Of a stretch of DNA of 19,811 bases, positions 1-6,666 are shown one piece after another (the stretch's first letter is position 1; each line of letters opens with the position of its first letter). Source of the DNA: CAZAZQ01 sp964489705 (GTDB lineage Bacteria > Zixibacteria > MSB-5A5 > GN15 > FEB-12). The stretch spans positions 1 to 19,811 of the forward strand of contig CAZAZQ010000029.1 of the NCBI GenBank assembly GCA_964489705.1, given 5' to 3'. The notes below the pieces were generated by a model. That model saw nothing but the letters and a program-made list of their open reading frames with translations, was not told the origin of the DNA and did not search any database. Both the position numbers and the translations under genes were made by a program.

Positions 1-108
1 GTTCCTGACGGCTCACTTCAGTTTTCTCTTGTGGGGCTTCCTGCTGTTTTATATCCTATACCTTTTAACAGAGCGGATAACCCGACAAAACGGGAAAGAA
101 AGAACCAG

Positions 109-672
109 TTGGAAGACAATGACCTTGAACTGATACACCACGCCTTGGGCGGTGACCAAAAAGCATTCAAAGAATTGACCGAGCGGCATCGGCAGTCGGT
201 GTACCATATTGTGTTCAAAATAGTCCGTAACGAGGAAACCGCTCGTGATTTGGTGCAGGAAACCTTTATGAAAGCCTTTACCTCGCTGGCAAGCTACCGC
301 CCGGAATTTCGGTTTTCCACCTGGCTATATAAAATCGCCGCCAACTGCTCTATCGACTACCTCCGTAAAAAGAGAATTCAAGCCCTCTCCCTTGACCGAC
401 ATTTGGACAACGACAACAACGTCAAACAACTCGATATCCCCGACTATTCCCATCATCCGGAGCGGGATCTGGAACGGAAAGAACAGCGGGTCAGTATCGA
501 AGAGGCAATCGCCTCCCTGCCTGAGAAATATCGGGAAGTTATCATATACCGGCACAAGGATGATAAATCATATGAGGAAATAGCCGATTTACTCGATATA
601 CCGATAGGAACGGTCAAAGCGCGGATTTTCCGCGCCCGCGAGCTTTTGAAGAAAAAGCTGAAATCGGTTTGA
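109..672 (+). CDS. ECF-family RNA polymerase sigma factor
   Basis: Extracytoplasmic-function (sigma-70 family) factor, expected to direct RNA polymerase to a small regulon. With the TTG start at 109 the protein is 187 aa. Sigma region 2 lies at about residues 10-76 and contains the typical stretch DLVQETFMKAF and a tryptophan-rich promoter-melting segment (FSTWLYKIAAN). Region 4 lies at about 120-170, with LPEKYREVI and the helix-turn-helix IPIGTVKARIFRAREL. A GTG at 31 is also possible, and the frame is open to the left edge of the window, but the residues before the TTG are not sigma-like; the TTG gives the usual short N-terminus (EDNDLELI). No strong ribosome-binding site decides it. The stop is 32 nt before the next gene's chosen start. 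An anti-sigma gene normally sits next to such factors; none with a zinc-binding motif is seen. Product confidence is high, start uncertain. Confidence 0.9.
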   Translation: MEDNDLELIHHALGGDQKAFKELTERHRQSVYHIVFKIVRNEETARDLVQETFMKAFTSLASYRPEFRFSTWLYKIAANCSIDYLRKKRIQALSLDRHLDNDNNVKQLDIPDYSHHPERDLERKEQRVSIEEAIASLPEKYREVIIYRHKDDKSYEEIADLLDIPIGTVKARIFRARELLKKKLKSV

Positions 673-704
673 GATGGCATAAGTTCGGGAGGAGAAAAAG
701 TCAA

Positions 705-1616
705 ATGCCGGTTCGCAGGTTGTTTATTATTGCGGCGGTCGCCGTATGGCTCTCTTCGGTTGGGGGAGTGGAAGCCGCCGAGTTTACTTTTGATTATCAG
801 AAAATCGTCGAAATCTCCGACCCGATTACCCTTGAGCTGAACGTCTCGCGGGGGAGTGTCTCCGTGACCGGTGGGGAGGACGAAAAGCTCATTATTGAAG
901 CGACCAAGCGGGTGCGCGCCACCACGCGGGATGAAGCGGAAGAAGTCGCCGACCATATCGAGATAAAAGTTGCCAAGGTCGGCGATAAAGTGTTCGTCAA
1001 AACCAACTACTTGAAGATACTCAGCCGGAACCCTTCCTTTTGGCAGAAGTTCTTGGGCGCCGGCGGGGATTCGTACGGTTCGGTGGAATATACGATTGCC
1101 CTTCCGCTGGGCTGTTCGGTGCGGATAAAAAGCGTTGAAGCCGACATCCTGCTTTCCAACATCGAGGGGGAAGTACAGGTGGAAAACACGGTCGGCACCA
1201 CCCACGGTGAGTTTATTTTCGGACCGATAACGGTTCGTCAACCGCAAGGCGAGATTTCCTTGAAATGGATTGAAGGAGATATTCGGATTAAGTCGTCCTC
1301 CGGCAAGGTCTCCGTTCAGCAGACCCGCGGCGCCGTCGACGTCACGACTTTGACGGGAGAGGTGAAAATCCAGACGGAGCTGGACAGCCCGCAGGATTGT
1401 TTTATTGAAACAACCAGCGGTTCGATTACGTTTCTTATACCTGAAACGTCTTCGGGAGTGCTAAACATTGAAACCCTTTCCGGAGAGATTCAGACGGAAA
1501 TGCCGGTCACTATCAAGTCGGTGTCACGACATCGGCTGGTGGGTGAGTTCGGCAGAGGAGGACCGACCATTACTCTTTCTTCCTCCTCAGGTGATGTAAC
1601 CGTTGCCCTCTACTAA
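705..1616 (+). CDS. Secreted DUF4097-type beta-repeat protein
   Basis: Predicted exported protein of 303 aa. A signal peptide covers about residues 1-24 (basic MPVRR, a hydrophobic run, then a small-residue cleavage region VEAAEF). The rest is rich in short beta repeats with alternating hydrophobic residues and SSSG/TLSG/TTSG turns, such as the segments ending GEVKIQTE, GSITFLIP and GEIQTEMP, which is the pattern of DUF4097/putative-adhesin beta-solenoids. ATG 705 is chosen over the TTG at 669 because GGAGGAG lies just upstream and the signal peptide then starts correctly. It follows the sigma gene closely and so probably shares its transcript. Function is not known. Members of this fold are envelope proteins, and a role in sensing or coating the envelope is inference. 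It occupies the slot where an anti-sigma gene is usually found but has no transmembrane helix apart from the signal peptide. Confidence 0.8.
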   Translation: MPVRRLFIIAAVAVWLSSVGGVEAAEFTFDYQKIVEISDPITLELNVSRGSVSVTGGEDEKLIIEATKRVRATTRDEAEEVADHIEIKVAKVGDKVFVKTNYLKILSRNPSFWQKFLGAGGDSYGSVEYTIALPLGCSVRIKSVEADILLSNIEGEVQVENTVGTTHGEFIFGPITVRQPQGEISLKWIEGDIRIKSSSGKVSVQQTRGAVDVTTLTGEVKIQTELDSPQDCFIETTSGSITFLIPETSSGVLNIETLSGEIQTEMPVTIKSVSRHRLVGEFGRGGPTITLSSSSGDVTVALY

Positions 1617-1641
1617 CGGGGGCAGATACATTGGATGTAGC

Positions 1642-2868
1642 ATGGGATATTCCCGGGTGAAAAAATTTCGTCCCCTCGGGGCGGCGATACTGCTTGCCGG
1701 AATATGGGCGGCGGCTTTTTCTTCTTTTGCACAACCCTCATCACCCGATTCCTCGCACCAGTCGACTGAGCCGGTTTTCCAGGAAATCACTCTTTCCGAA
1801 GAAGGAGTGTCCGCCATTGATACCGCAGGGGAAGAGTGGCGCTACGATTTCGAAAAGAAGGTATTCGTCCCAAACTCGGCGTATGCCGAAAAAAGTCCCA
1901 CTGCCGAAGAAACTTTCCCTCTTTCGGGTGGAGACGAAATCCCCATCGAGGATCGCTGCACCGTCGAGAAGAAAGTCAAGCCGTTCGAGCGTTCGGTCTG
2001 GGTGGGGTACGAAGAGTACGTCGACGGGGATATTATCGCTTACGGGCGGGTGACGATTAAAGGCTGGGTCAAGGGTGATGTCAAGTCCATCCGCAAACGG
2101 GTGTTGGTCACGGAGTCCGGCAGGGTGGACGGCAATATCGAAGCGCCGAAAGTCATCGTCCGGGAAGGGGCGATTGTCAAAGGGGAAATCAAAAATGTCG
2201 GCTCGCCGTTGGATTTGGACGATTTTGCTCGCTCCTTTTCCGCCGATGGCGTCATTATCGTGCTCAGCTTCACGGCAACCTTGCTCTTTTTCAGTTTCTT
2301 GGTCATTTCTTTGATGCCCCGCCATACGGAAAACTTTCACGTCTGCATCTGTACCAAGAAGATCAAGGCGTTTACCCTTGGGTTTTTCCTGACGTTGTTC
2401 CTGCCGGCGTTGGTGGTACTGGTCATTGTGACGGTCATCGGGATTTTCGTCGTGCCGTTCATTCCTTTTATCTATGCGATAGCGGCGGGTTTCGGAATAG
2501 TTTCGTTCGGCGATACTTTGGGGCGGCAGTTCGCCAAGCGGTACCTTGGCGGGGAGAAAAGCCGTCTGGTGCAGTCAACGATGGGCATTTTGTTGTTGAT
2601 GTCGCTCTGGTTGGTGGTGGCGGTCTTGCTGGGTGCCCATGACAGCGTGTCGCAGGGGTTCGGTATTTTCTTCTTGGTGGTGGCAATCTTAGTGACGTCG
2701 TATCCTGTCTTTTGTGGTATCGGAGCCGCTCTTTTGACCCGGTTCGGATTTCGGGACTGTCGCCTGACAGTCGCCGAAAAACGGATGACCGGCGCCACTC
2801 ATGCTCCCACCCCGGCTCCCCCACCCTTGCCGGACAATCCTCCTTTAGGTGAACAGCCGCCGCAATAA
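1642..2868 (+). CDS. Exported bactofilin-like protein with membrane tail
   Basis: 408 aa from ATG 1642 (GTG 1657 is also possible; the ribosome-binding site is weak). Order of parts: signal peptide to about residue 31 (hydrophobic run ending SSFAQ); a low-complexity linker; a bactofilin-like beta-helix at about 115-190 (repeats such as DGDIIAYGRVTI, KGWVKGDV, SGRVDGNI, EGAIVKGEI); then about four membrane helices between roughly 205 and 370; and a proline-rich cytosolic or periplasmic tail (PTPAPPPLPDNPP). Bactofilins are polymer-forming cytoskeletal proteins that are normally cytoplasmic. Here the signal peptide suggests that the beta-helix faces the periplasm. Its start is 25 nt after the DUF4097 stop, so it likely belongs to the same operon. 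The protein at 5036-6286 has the same layout and looks like a paralogue. Domain recognition is by repeat pattern only. Confidence 0.75.
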   Translation: MGYSRVKKFRPLGAAILLAGIWAAAFSSFAQPSSPDSSHQSTEPVFQEITLSEEGVSAIDTAGEEWRYDFEKKVFVPNSAYAEKSPTAEETFPLSGGDEIPIEDRCTVEKKVKPFERSVWVGYEEYVDGDIIAYGRVTIKGWVKGDVKSIRKRVLVTESGRVDGNIEAPKVIVREGAIVKGEIKNVGSPLDLDDFARSFSADGVIIVLSFTATLLFFSFLVISLMPRHTENFHVCICTKKIKAFTLGFFLTLFLPALVVLVIVTVIGIFVVPFIPFIYAIAAGFGIVSFGDTLGRQFAKRYLGGEKSRLVQSTMGILLLMSLWLVVAVLLGAHDSVSQGFGIFFLVVAILVTSYPVFCGIGAALLTRFGFRDCRLTVAEKRMTGATHAPTPAPPPLPDNPPLGEQPPQ

Positions 2869-2947
2869 GGGTGCAACTTTCCTTCCGCTTCTCACGTAAA
2901 GAAGCAATAATCAAAAGAGAAAAACCTTTCGTCGGAGGAATACGAGT

Positions 2948-3808
2948 ATGAAAAGCTGGCTGTTGCTTATGATGGGAACATCTTTACTTCTTGCCGTTAC
3001 CGTTGTGGCAAAAAAGAGGCTGGAACATGAGGTCAACGGTTTTGCCGCCAAAGGAGCAAAAGAGCTCCGTGTCGAACTGGAATTCGGCGCCGGGGAATTG
3101 ACGATTTCGCCGGAGGATATGCCCGAAGTGGCGATAATGGAGGTGGAATACGACCCCCGCCGTCTGGAGTACGAGACCGACTATGAGGTCGACGGTGAAG
3201 TCGGTTACTTGTATATCGAGACCGTTTCGCGCAAAAGACACAAAGGCTTCAGCTCCGACGACAACAAGCTCGATTTGACCTTGTCGACGCGCTATCCGCT
3301 CTCCTTGAAAATGGATGTCGGCGCCAGCGATGCGGAGATAGAGTTGGGCGGACTTCCGCTTCAAGAACTCGATTTGGACGTTGGAGCGGCATCCGGAGAG
3401 ATAAACTTCTCCGAGCCAAACCCACACCGCTTGGGAGAAATAACCGTCGACGCCGGGGCCTCCTCGTTGGATATTCGTTCCATCGGAAATGCCAACTTCG
3501 ATAGGTTTACCTTTTCCGGCGGTGCCGGTTCCTTTGATCTGGATTTTCGCGGTGCCTACAAAGGAGAGTCGGTTATCGAGGTTGAGGTGGGAGTCAGTTC
3601 CGTCGATATTACCTTGCCCGAAGGCGTCCCTGCCCGGGTGGAGACAAGCGGCAGCAACTGGTTGTCATCGGTCGAGTTGCATCATAGTCCGCTGGACAAG
3701 ATCGACGATGATGTGTACGAATCGGAAGATTTTGAAGATGCCGAGACCCGAATAATTTTGAAAGTGGAAGTCGGCTTGGGCTCGGTCGATATCGACTGGC
3801 AAAGATAA
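2948..3808 (+). CDS. Secreted Toast_rack/LiaF-like beta-repeat protein
   Basis: 286 aa with a signal peptide or N-terminal anchor (residues 1-21, MKSWLLLMMGTSLLLAVTVV). The body is a series of short beta repeats, VGASDAEIELGG, VGAASGEINF, AGASSLDIRS, GGAGSFDLDF and VGVSSVDITLP, ending in VGLGSVDIDW. This regular GA/GxSS-hydrophobic pattern is characteristic of the toast-rack fold of LiaF-like and DUF2154 proteins, which in Firmicutes sense envelope stress. The start is supported by GGAGGA at 2934-2939. It follows the bactofilin-like gene by 79 bp, with no terminator seen, so it is probably the last gene of the sigma-factor cluster. Function is inferred only at fold level; there is no accompanying LiaRS pair in the window. 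Confidence 0.75.
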   Translation: MKSWLLLMMGTSLLLAVTVVAKKRLEHEVNGFAAKGAKELRVELEFGAGELTISPEDMPEVAIMEVEYDPRRLEYETDYEVDGEVGYLYIETVSRKRHKGFSSDDNKLDLTLSTRYPLSLKMDVGASDAEIELGGLPLQELDLDVGAASGEINFSEPNPHRLGEITVDAGASSLDIRSIGNANFDRFTFSGGAGSFDLDFRGAYKGESVIEVEVGVSSVDITLPEGVPARVETSGSNWLSSVELHHSPLDKIDDDVYESEDFEDAETRIILKVEVGLGSVDIDWQR

Positions 3809-3823
3809 AGAAGCGTTCGGGTT

Positions 3824-3853
3824 GGGAGAGCCTATAGAGAAGAGCGGCTTCCC
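3824..3853. terminator. Possible bidirectional hairpin between convergent genes
   Basis: GGGAGAGCC (3824-3832) can pair with GGCTTCCC (3846-3853) with one bulged base. It lies in the 47-bp gap between the plus-strand Toast_rack gene and the minus-strand GAF gene. There is no clear T-run on either side, so a termination role is a weak inference. Confidence 0.3.
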
Positions 3854-3855
3854 GT

Positions 3856-4626
3856 TTAGGAAGATTCTTCCTCGTCGGAGGAGAGATCGAGCATCTTGGT
3901 GCCCTCGCTGTATTCCACCGAGCGAGGGTTGGTAATACGCATCAGCCGCTGGGTTACTTCCTTGATTTTCAAGGCGGAGGTCTCGATGGTCTTGAGTTTG
4001 GCGACCAGATCTTCGTCCAGATCGTCCCGTTTGAGCAGCAAAAGTTGTACGTTGCCCAAAATCGCCGTTAGCGGATTGTTGACTTCGTGGTTGACCGCCA
4101 CGGCGGTTTCGACGATGGCGCTGAGACGTTCTTTGTCAAGGGCTTCCTTGCTGGAGGTGGTGCTTCCGAGGCGTTGGGCGGTATAATGCAGCGACAGAAG
4201 TGCAGAGAGGGTTTCGAGAAAGTCGTCTTCCGAGATAAGAGTCTTCTCGCCGACTTGCAAACCGATTACGGCTCCGAAGATAGTCTTGCCGTACCACAAG
4301 GGAAAAGTAAAGGTATGATAGGGCGGCTCACCGCTGAAGGTCAAATATGCCGAAACAAGGTGTTTCTCTCGGCGAAGTTGAGTGAAAAGCTCTTCTTCGA
4401 GGTGATTGAGCTTTTGGCGGTGTTCCTCGGAGTGAGCGTGGCTGACGGTAGTGGTGACCCGGAAATTCTCATCCCAGAGAAAAAGCGAGACCGCCTCCAA
4501 CCCGACCAGTTCGGCGGCTTGACTCAAAGCCGTTTGGGCGATGGCGGTAGTATCTTCCCCTTGAGCCGCCGCAACGGCGACCTGCTTGAGAATCTCAAAC
4601 CTCTGTGAATCGCGGTTGTTTTTCAT
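3856..4626 (-). CDS. GAF plus HisKA phosphoacceptor protein without ATPase domain
   Basis: 256 aa soluble signalling protein. A GAF-like sensor domain spans about residues 8-150 (TALSQAAELVGLEAVSLFLWD; later WYGKTIFGAVIGLQVGE, EDDFLETLSALLSLHY). A HisKA dimerisation/phosphotransfer helix pair follows at about 168-232, with the H-box NHEVNNPLTAILGN and predicted phosphoacceptor His180. The protein ends about 25 residues after the HisKA region (EGTKMLDLSSDEEESS), so the N, G1, F and G2 boxes of a histidine-kinase ATPase domain are absent. No downstream remnant of that domain is present, because the convergent Toast_rack gene lies 47 bp away. It may be phosphorylated by a kinase in trans or may act as a dimerising regulator. 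The HPt-like/response-regulator pair 4 kb away is a possible partner; that link is inference. Confidence 0.8.
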   Translation of the reverse strand: MKNNRDSQRFEILKQVAVAAAQGEDTTAIAQTALSQAAELVGLEAVSLFLWDENFRVTTTVSHAHSEEHRQKLNHLEEELFTQLRREKHLVSAYLTFSGEPPYHTFTFPLWYGKTIFGAVIGLQVGEKTLISEDDFLETLSALLSLHYTAQRLGSTTSSKEALDKERLSAIVETAVAVNHEVNNPLTAILGNVQLLLLKRDDLDEDLVAKLKTIETSALKIKEVTQRLMRITNPRSVEYSEGTKMLDLSSDEEESS

Positions 4627-5035
4627 ATATCCAATAATTCAGCCTAACACTCTTCCCTGAGCAAACGCAATGCCTTTTTTTGCCTTTCTCGCTTCCCGGC
4701 GGTAATTACGCAGTACCCCCTAAGATACGGCGCTACAAGGCACTTTACCAGTATTTTCTCTGTGCAAAAAATACGCAGGCACCTTTTGGTCGGCTGAGGG
4801 TGCACTTTTATGCACATAATCGCTCTACCGATAATCTCTCTTCACATTTTGTCCGCTGGAGCAGAGGGGATGTTTTTTTCAAGCGTCATTATTACCCGTC
4901 GAAGAGCCCGGCTCAGGCGGACGGAAAAGAGATAATTTAGTAGCTGTATTAAGGAGAGAAACCATATATATTTAAGAAACACCGGACAGGTTTTGTCGTA
5001 GATTGAAAAGAGTGAGCGGAAAAGTGAGGAGCACT
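4627..5035. other. 409-bp intergenic region between divergent genes
   Basis: It must hold the promoters of the minus-strand GAF gene and the plus-strand bactofilin-like gene, but no convincing -35/-10 pair could be picked. Two mutually exclusive short stems share GGTGC at 4799-4803: GCACC (4779-4783) with GGTGC, or GTGCA (4800-4804) with TGCAC (4811-4815). An 86-codon open frame at 4680-4940 has no ribosome-binding site and no recognisable protein character. No known riboswitch or RNA was recognised. Confidence 0.5.
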
Positions 5036-6286
5036 ATGGCGGCATCGTTTCGATGGACAAAGGGGACGGCGGGAATGATTCTTCCGCTGCTTTTTGTCTT
5101 TGTCTTCTCGGCTGGAGCAACTACCTTCCAAACCGACGATGATATTCATATTTCCAACCTCCATCAGATTGACGACGACCTCTACGCCTTTTGTCAGAAT
5201 ATCCGCGTCGACGGCGTCATAAACGGCGACTTAATCGTCGGTGCGTATAATATCATCACCAACGGACGGGTGGAAGGTTCGCAAGATGTCGCCGGTTACA
5301 AGCTCTATCATACCGGCACGGTGGGCAACTCCCTGCGCGCCTTTGTTAACACCGCTATCATCGAGGGTTCGGTGGACGGTTCGGTCCTGATGTTCGGATA
5401 TGACTGTCAAATCAGTCAGGGGGCGGTCATCGGCAAGGATGTCACGGCGCGCGGGTTTTCCGTCCGCATCGATGGTACCGTCAAGAGAAATGTCGACGTT
5501 CTCGCCGAGCGGATCGTCATTTCCGGGAACATTGAGGGTGATGTGACCCTGGAAGGAAAGAGAATCAAAATTCTCCCTCCCGCGGTTATTCTGGGTGATG
5601 TCACGTATACTTCCGAAGAGGAGCTGAAGATAGATACGACCGCCGGAGTGGTGGTGAAAGGGAACGTCAAATGGTTGCTGCCGGAGAAAACCGAAGAGGA
5701 AGAAGCTGAAGGAGAAACCTTTTTCTCATTCCAACAAATCATTTTCAAGTTGTCGAAGCTTTTTGCCGCTTTCCTGTTTGGGATAATTTTGCTCTCACTG
5801 TTCCGTACCACGGTGACATCATCGCTGGAAGAGCTGCGTTCGCGCTTTGCCGTGTCGGCGGCAACCGGCTTTCTGTTCCTTTTGATTTTGCTGGCAGCGA
5901 TTGTGATACTGGTTATTTCTTCCGTCTTTCTGATAGTGGGGCTGGCGTTGGTTTCCGGTAAGCTTGCCCTCTTGGGAGCGATTATCTTGATTCTGTCGAT
6001 GTTGATGGTGCCGATTTCCACGTTTACCGTGGTTTCCGGCGGGATGATATTTTATTCTGGTAAAATACTCATCGCCTTTTTGCTCGGCTACCTTATCGTG
6101 AGAATCTTCTCACCGCAGGCGGCAACCATAAACAAAAAGCAGCTTTTCCTCGGGTTGGTGGTGTTGTCGGTATTGTGTTCGATACCGTACTTTGGAGTCA
6201 TCCTTTATATTGTCGTCTGTCTTATCGGTGCCGGCGGCATCGTGTTGGGTCTGCGTAAGAAACCTCTCCCCAAAGCGGAGAAATAA
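5036..6286 (+). CDS. Exported bactofilin-like protein with membrane tail (paralogue)
   Basis: 416 aa from ATG 5036, chosen over the TTG at 5003 because AGGAG (5026-5030) lies at the right distance. Order of parts: signal peptide to about residue 30 (PLLFVFVFSAGATT); bactofilin-like beta-helix at about 40-200 (INGDLIVGAYNIITNGRVEG, VDGSVLMFGYDCQI, IDGTVKRNVDVLAERIVI, IEGDVTLEGKRIKI); an acidic linker (EKTEEEEAEGE); then several membrane helices from about 230 to 405 and a basic C-terminus (GLRKKPLPKAEK). The layout matches the protein at 1642-2868, but the solenoid is longer. Such proteins may form a periplasmic beta-helical layer anchored in the inner membrane; this is inference from the signal peptide and topology. 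It appears to be monocistronic: a structured repeat follows 15 bp after the stop. Confidence 0.75.
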   Translation: MAASFRWTKGTAGMILPLLFVFVFSAGATTFQTDDDIHISNLHQIDDDLYAFCQNIRVDGVINGDLIVGAYNIITNGRVEGSQDVAGYKLYHTGTVGNSLRAFVNTAIIEGSVDGSVLMFGYDCQISQGAVIGKDVTARGFSVRIDGTVKRNVDVLAERIVISGNIEGDVTLEGKRIKILPPAVILGDVTYTSEEELKIDTTAGVVVKGNVKWLLPEKTEEEEAEGETFFSFQQIIFKLSKLFAAFLFGIILLSLFRTTVTSSLEELRSRFAVSAATGFLFLLILLAAIVILVISSVFLIVGLALVSGKLALLGAIILILSMLMVPISTFTVVSGGMIFYSGKILIAFLLGYLIVRIFSPQAATINKKQLFLGLVVLSVLCSIPYFGVILYIVVCLIGAGGIVLGLRKKPLPKAEK

Positions 6287-6300
6287 AGAAAAGCGAGAAA

Positions 6301-6375
6301 AGTAGGGAAGATCTCGAAGAGACCTGCCAAACATGGAAAAGGTGATGGCAGGTCTGTACCAGACCATGCCCTACC
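6301..6375 (+). repeat. Cloverleaf-forming intergenic repeat, copy A
   Basis: An outer stem GTAGGG (6302-6307) pairs with CCCTAC (6369-6374). Inside are hairpin GATCTC-GAA-GAGACC (6310-6324, one mismatch), stem TGCC (6325-6328) with GGCA (6347-6350), and hairpin GGTCTG-TAC-CAGACC (6351-6365). The four helices give a cloverleaf layout. The same architecture is seen at 10779-10857 and 10993-11064. It lies 15 bp after a gene stop, but there is no T-run, so it is not a simple terminator. Strand is arbitrary. Confidence 0.75.
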
Positions 6376-6424
6376 AAAATTCAATAAGACACCCGTAGGG
6401 TGCGTCAGGAATCCTTTCTTGACG
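6376..6424 (+). repeat. Tail of the intergenic repeat, copy A (two hairpins)
   Basis: After the cloverleaf comes a spacer that includes TTCAATAAGA, then hairpin CACCC-GTA-GGGTG (6390-6402). A second hairpin, CGTCAGGAA with TTCTTGACG (6403-6424, one G-T pair), follows directly. The block from CCCTAC to the end of the first tail hairpin is identical in copy B. The second hairpin differs in sequence between copies but is present in both. Confidence 0.7.
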
Positions 6425-6435
6425 GAAGAAAAGAG

Positions 6436-6457
6436 TGGCAGATCTGTACCAGACCGT
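6436..6457 (+). repeat. Fragment of the intergenic repeat (last hairpin only)
   Basis: GGCA followed by GATCTG-TAC-CAGACC (6441-6455) and GTG repeats the last arm of the cloverleaf without the outer stem. It lies just after copy A, as copy C lies after copy B, and suggests an eroded tandem unit. Confidence 0.6.
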
Positions 6458-6515
6458 GACAATGCGAGGGTGGCGGATTTCCCCTGCTGGTCTTCTTTAC
6501 ATGTGAGATGAAAAA

Positions 6516-6541
6516 CGGACAATGCCGTCCGGGTTGTTTTT
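6516..6541 (+). terminator. Possible rho-independent terminator
   Basis: CGGAC (6516-6520) pairs with GTCCG (6527-6531), preceded by an A-run and followed a few bases later by TTTTT (6536 on). The stem is short and the T-run is offset, so it is a weak candidate for ending transcripts from the bactofilin-like gene. It lies 230 bp after that gene, beyond the repeat. Confidence 0.35.
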
Positions 6542-6598
6542 CCATTTTTTCTTATAACCGGAACCAACCAACGTGTGTGGGACTATCTTTTTCTCCTT

Positions 6599-6625
6599 TT
6601 GGACTTGTGCCGTCGGAGATATAAA
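6599..6625 (+). promoter_or_regulatory. Possible sigma-70-type promoter of the S9 peptidase
   Basis: TTGGAC (6599-6604) and TATAAA (6620-6625) are separated by 15 bp, slightly short of the usual 17, about 40 bp before the peptidase start. Chosen by eye; moderate to low support. Confidence 0.35.
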
Positions 6626-6666
6626 TGTTATTTGGCAGAAAAGAATAACAAAGTTGGGAGCAGAGA

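Noticed and set aside
453..1247. 264-codon minus-strand open frame opposite the sigma and DUF4097 genes
   Set aside because: Antisense shadow of two well-supported genes.
4680..4940. 86-codon open frame in the intergenic region
   Set aside because: No ribosome-binding site, no domain pattern or hydrophobic segment, composition like non-coding DNA.
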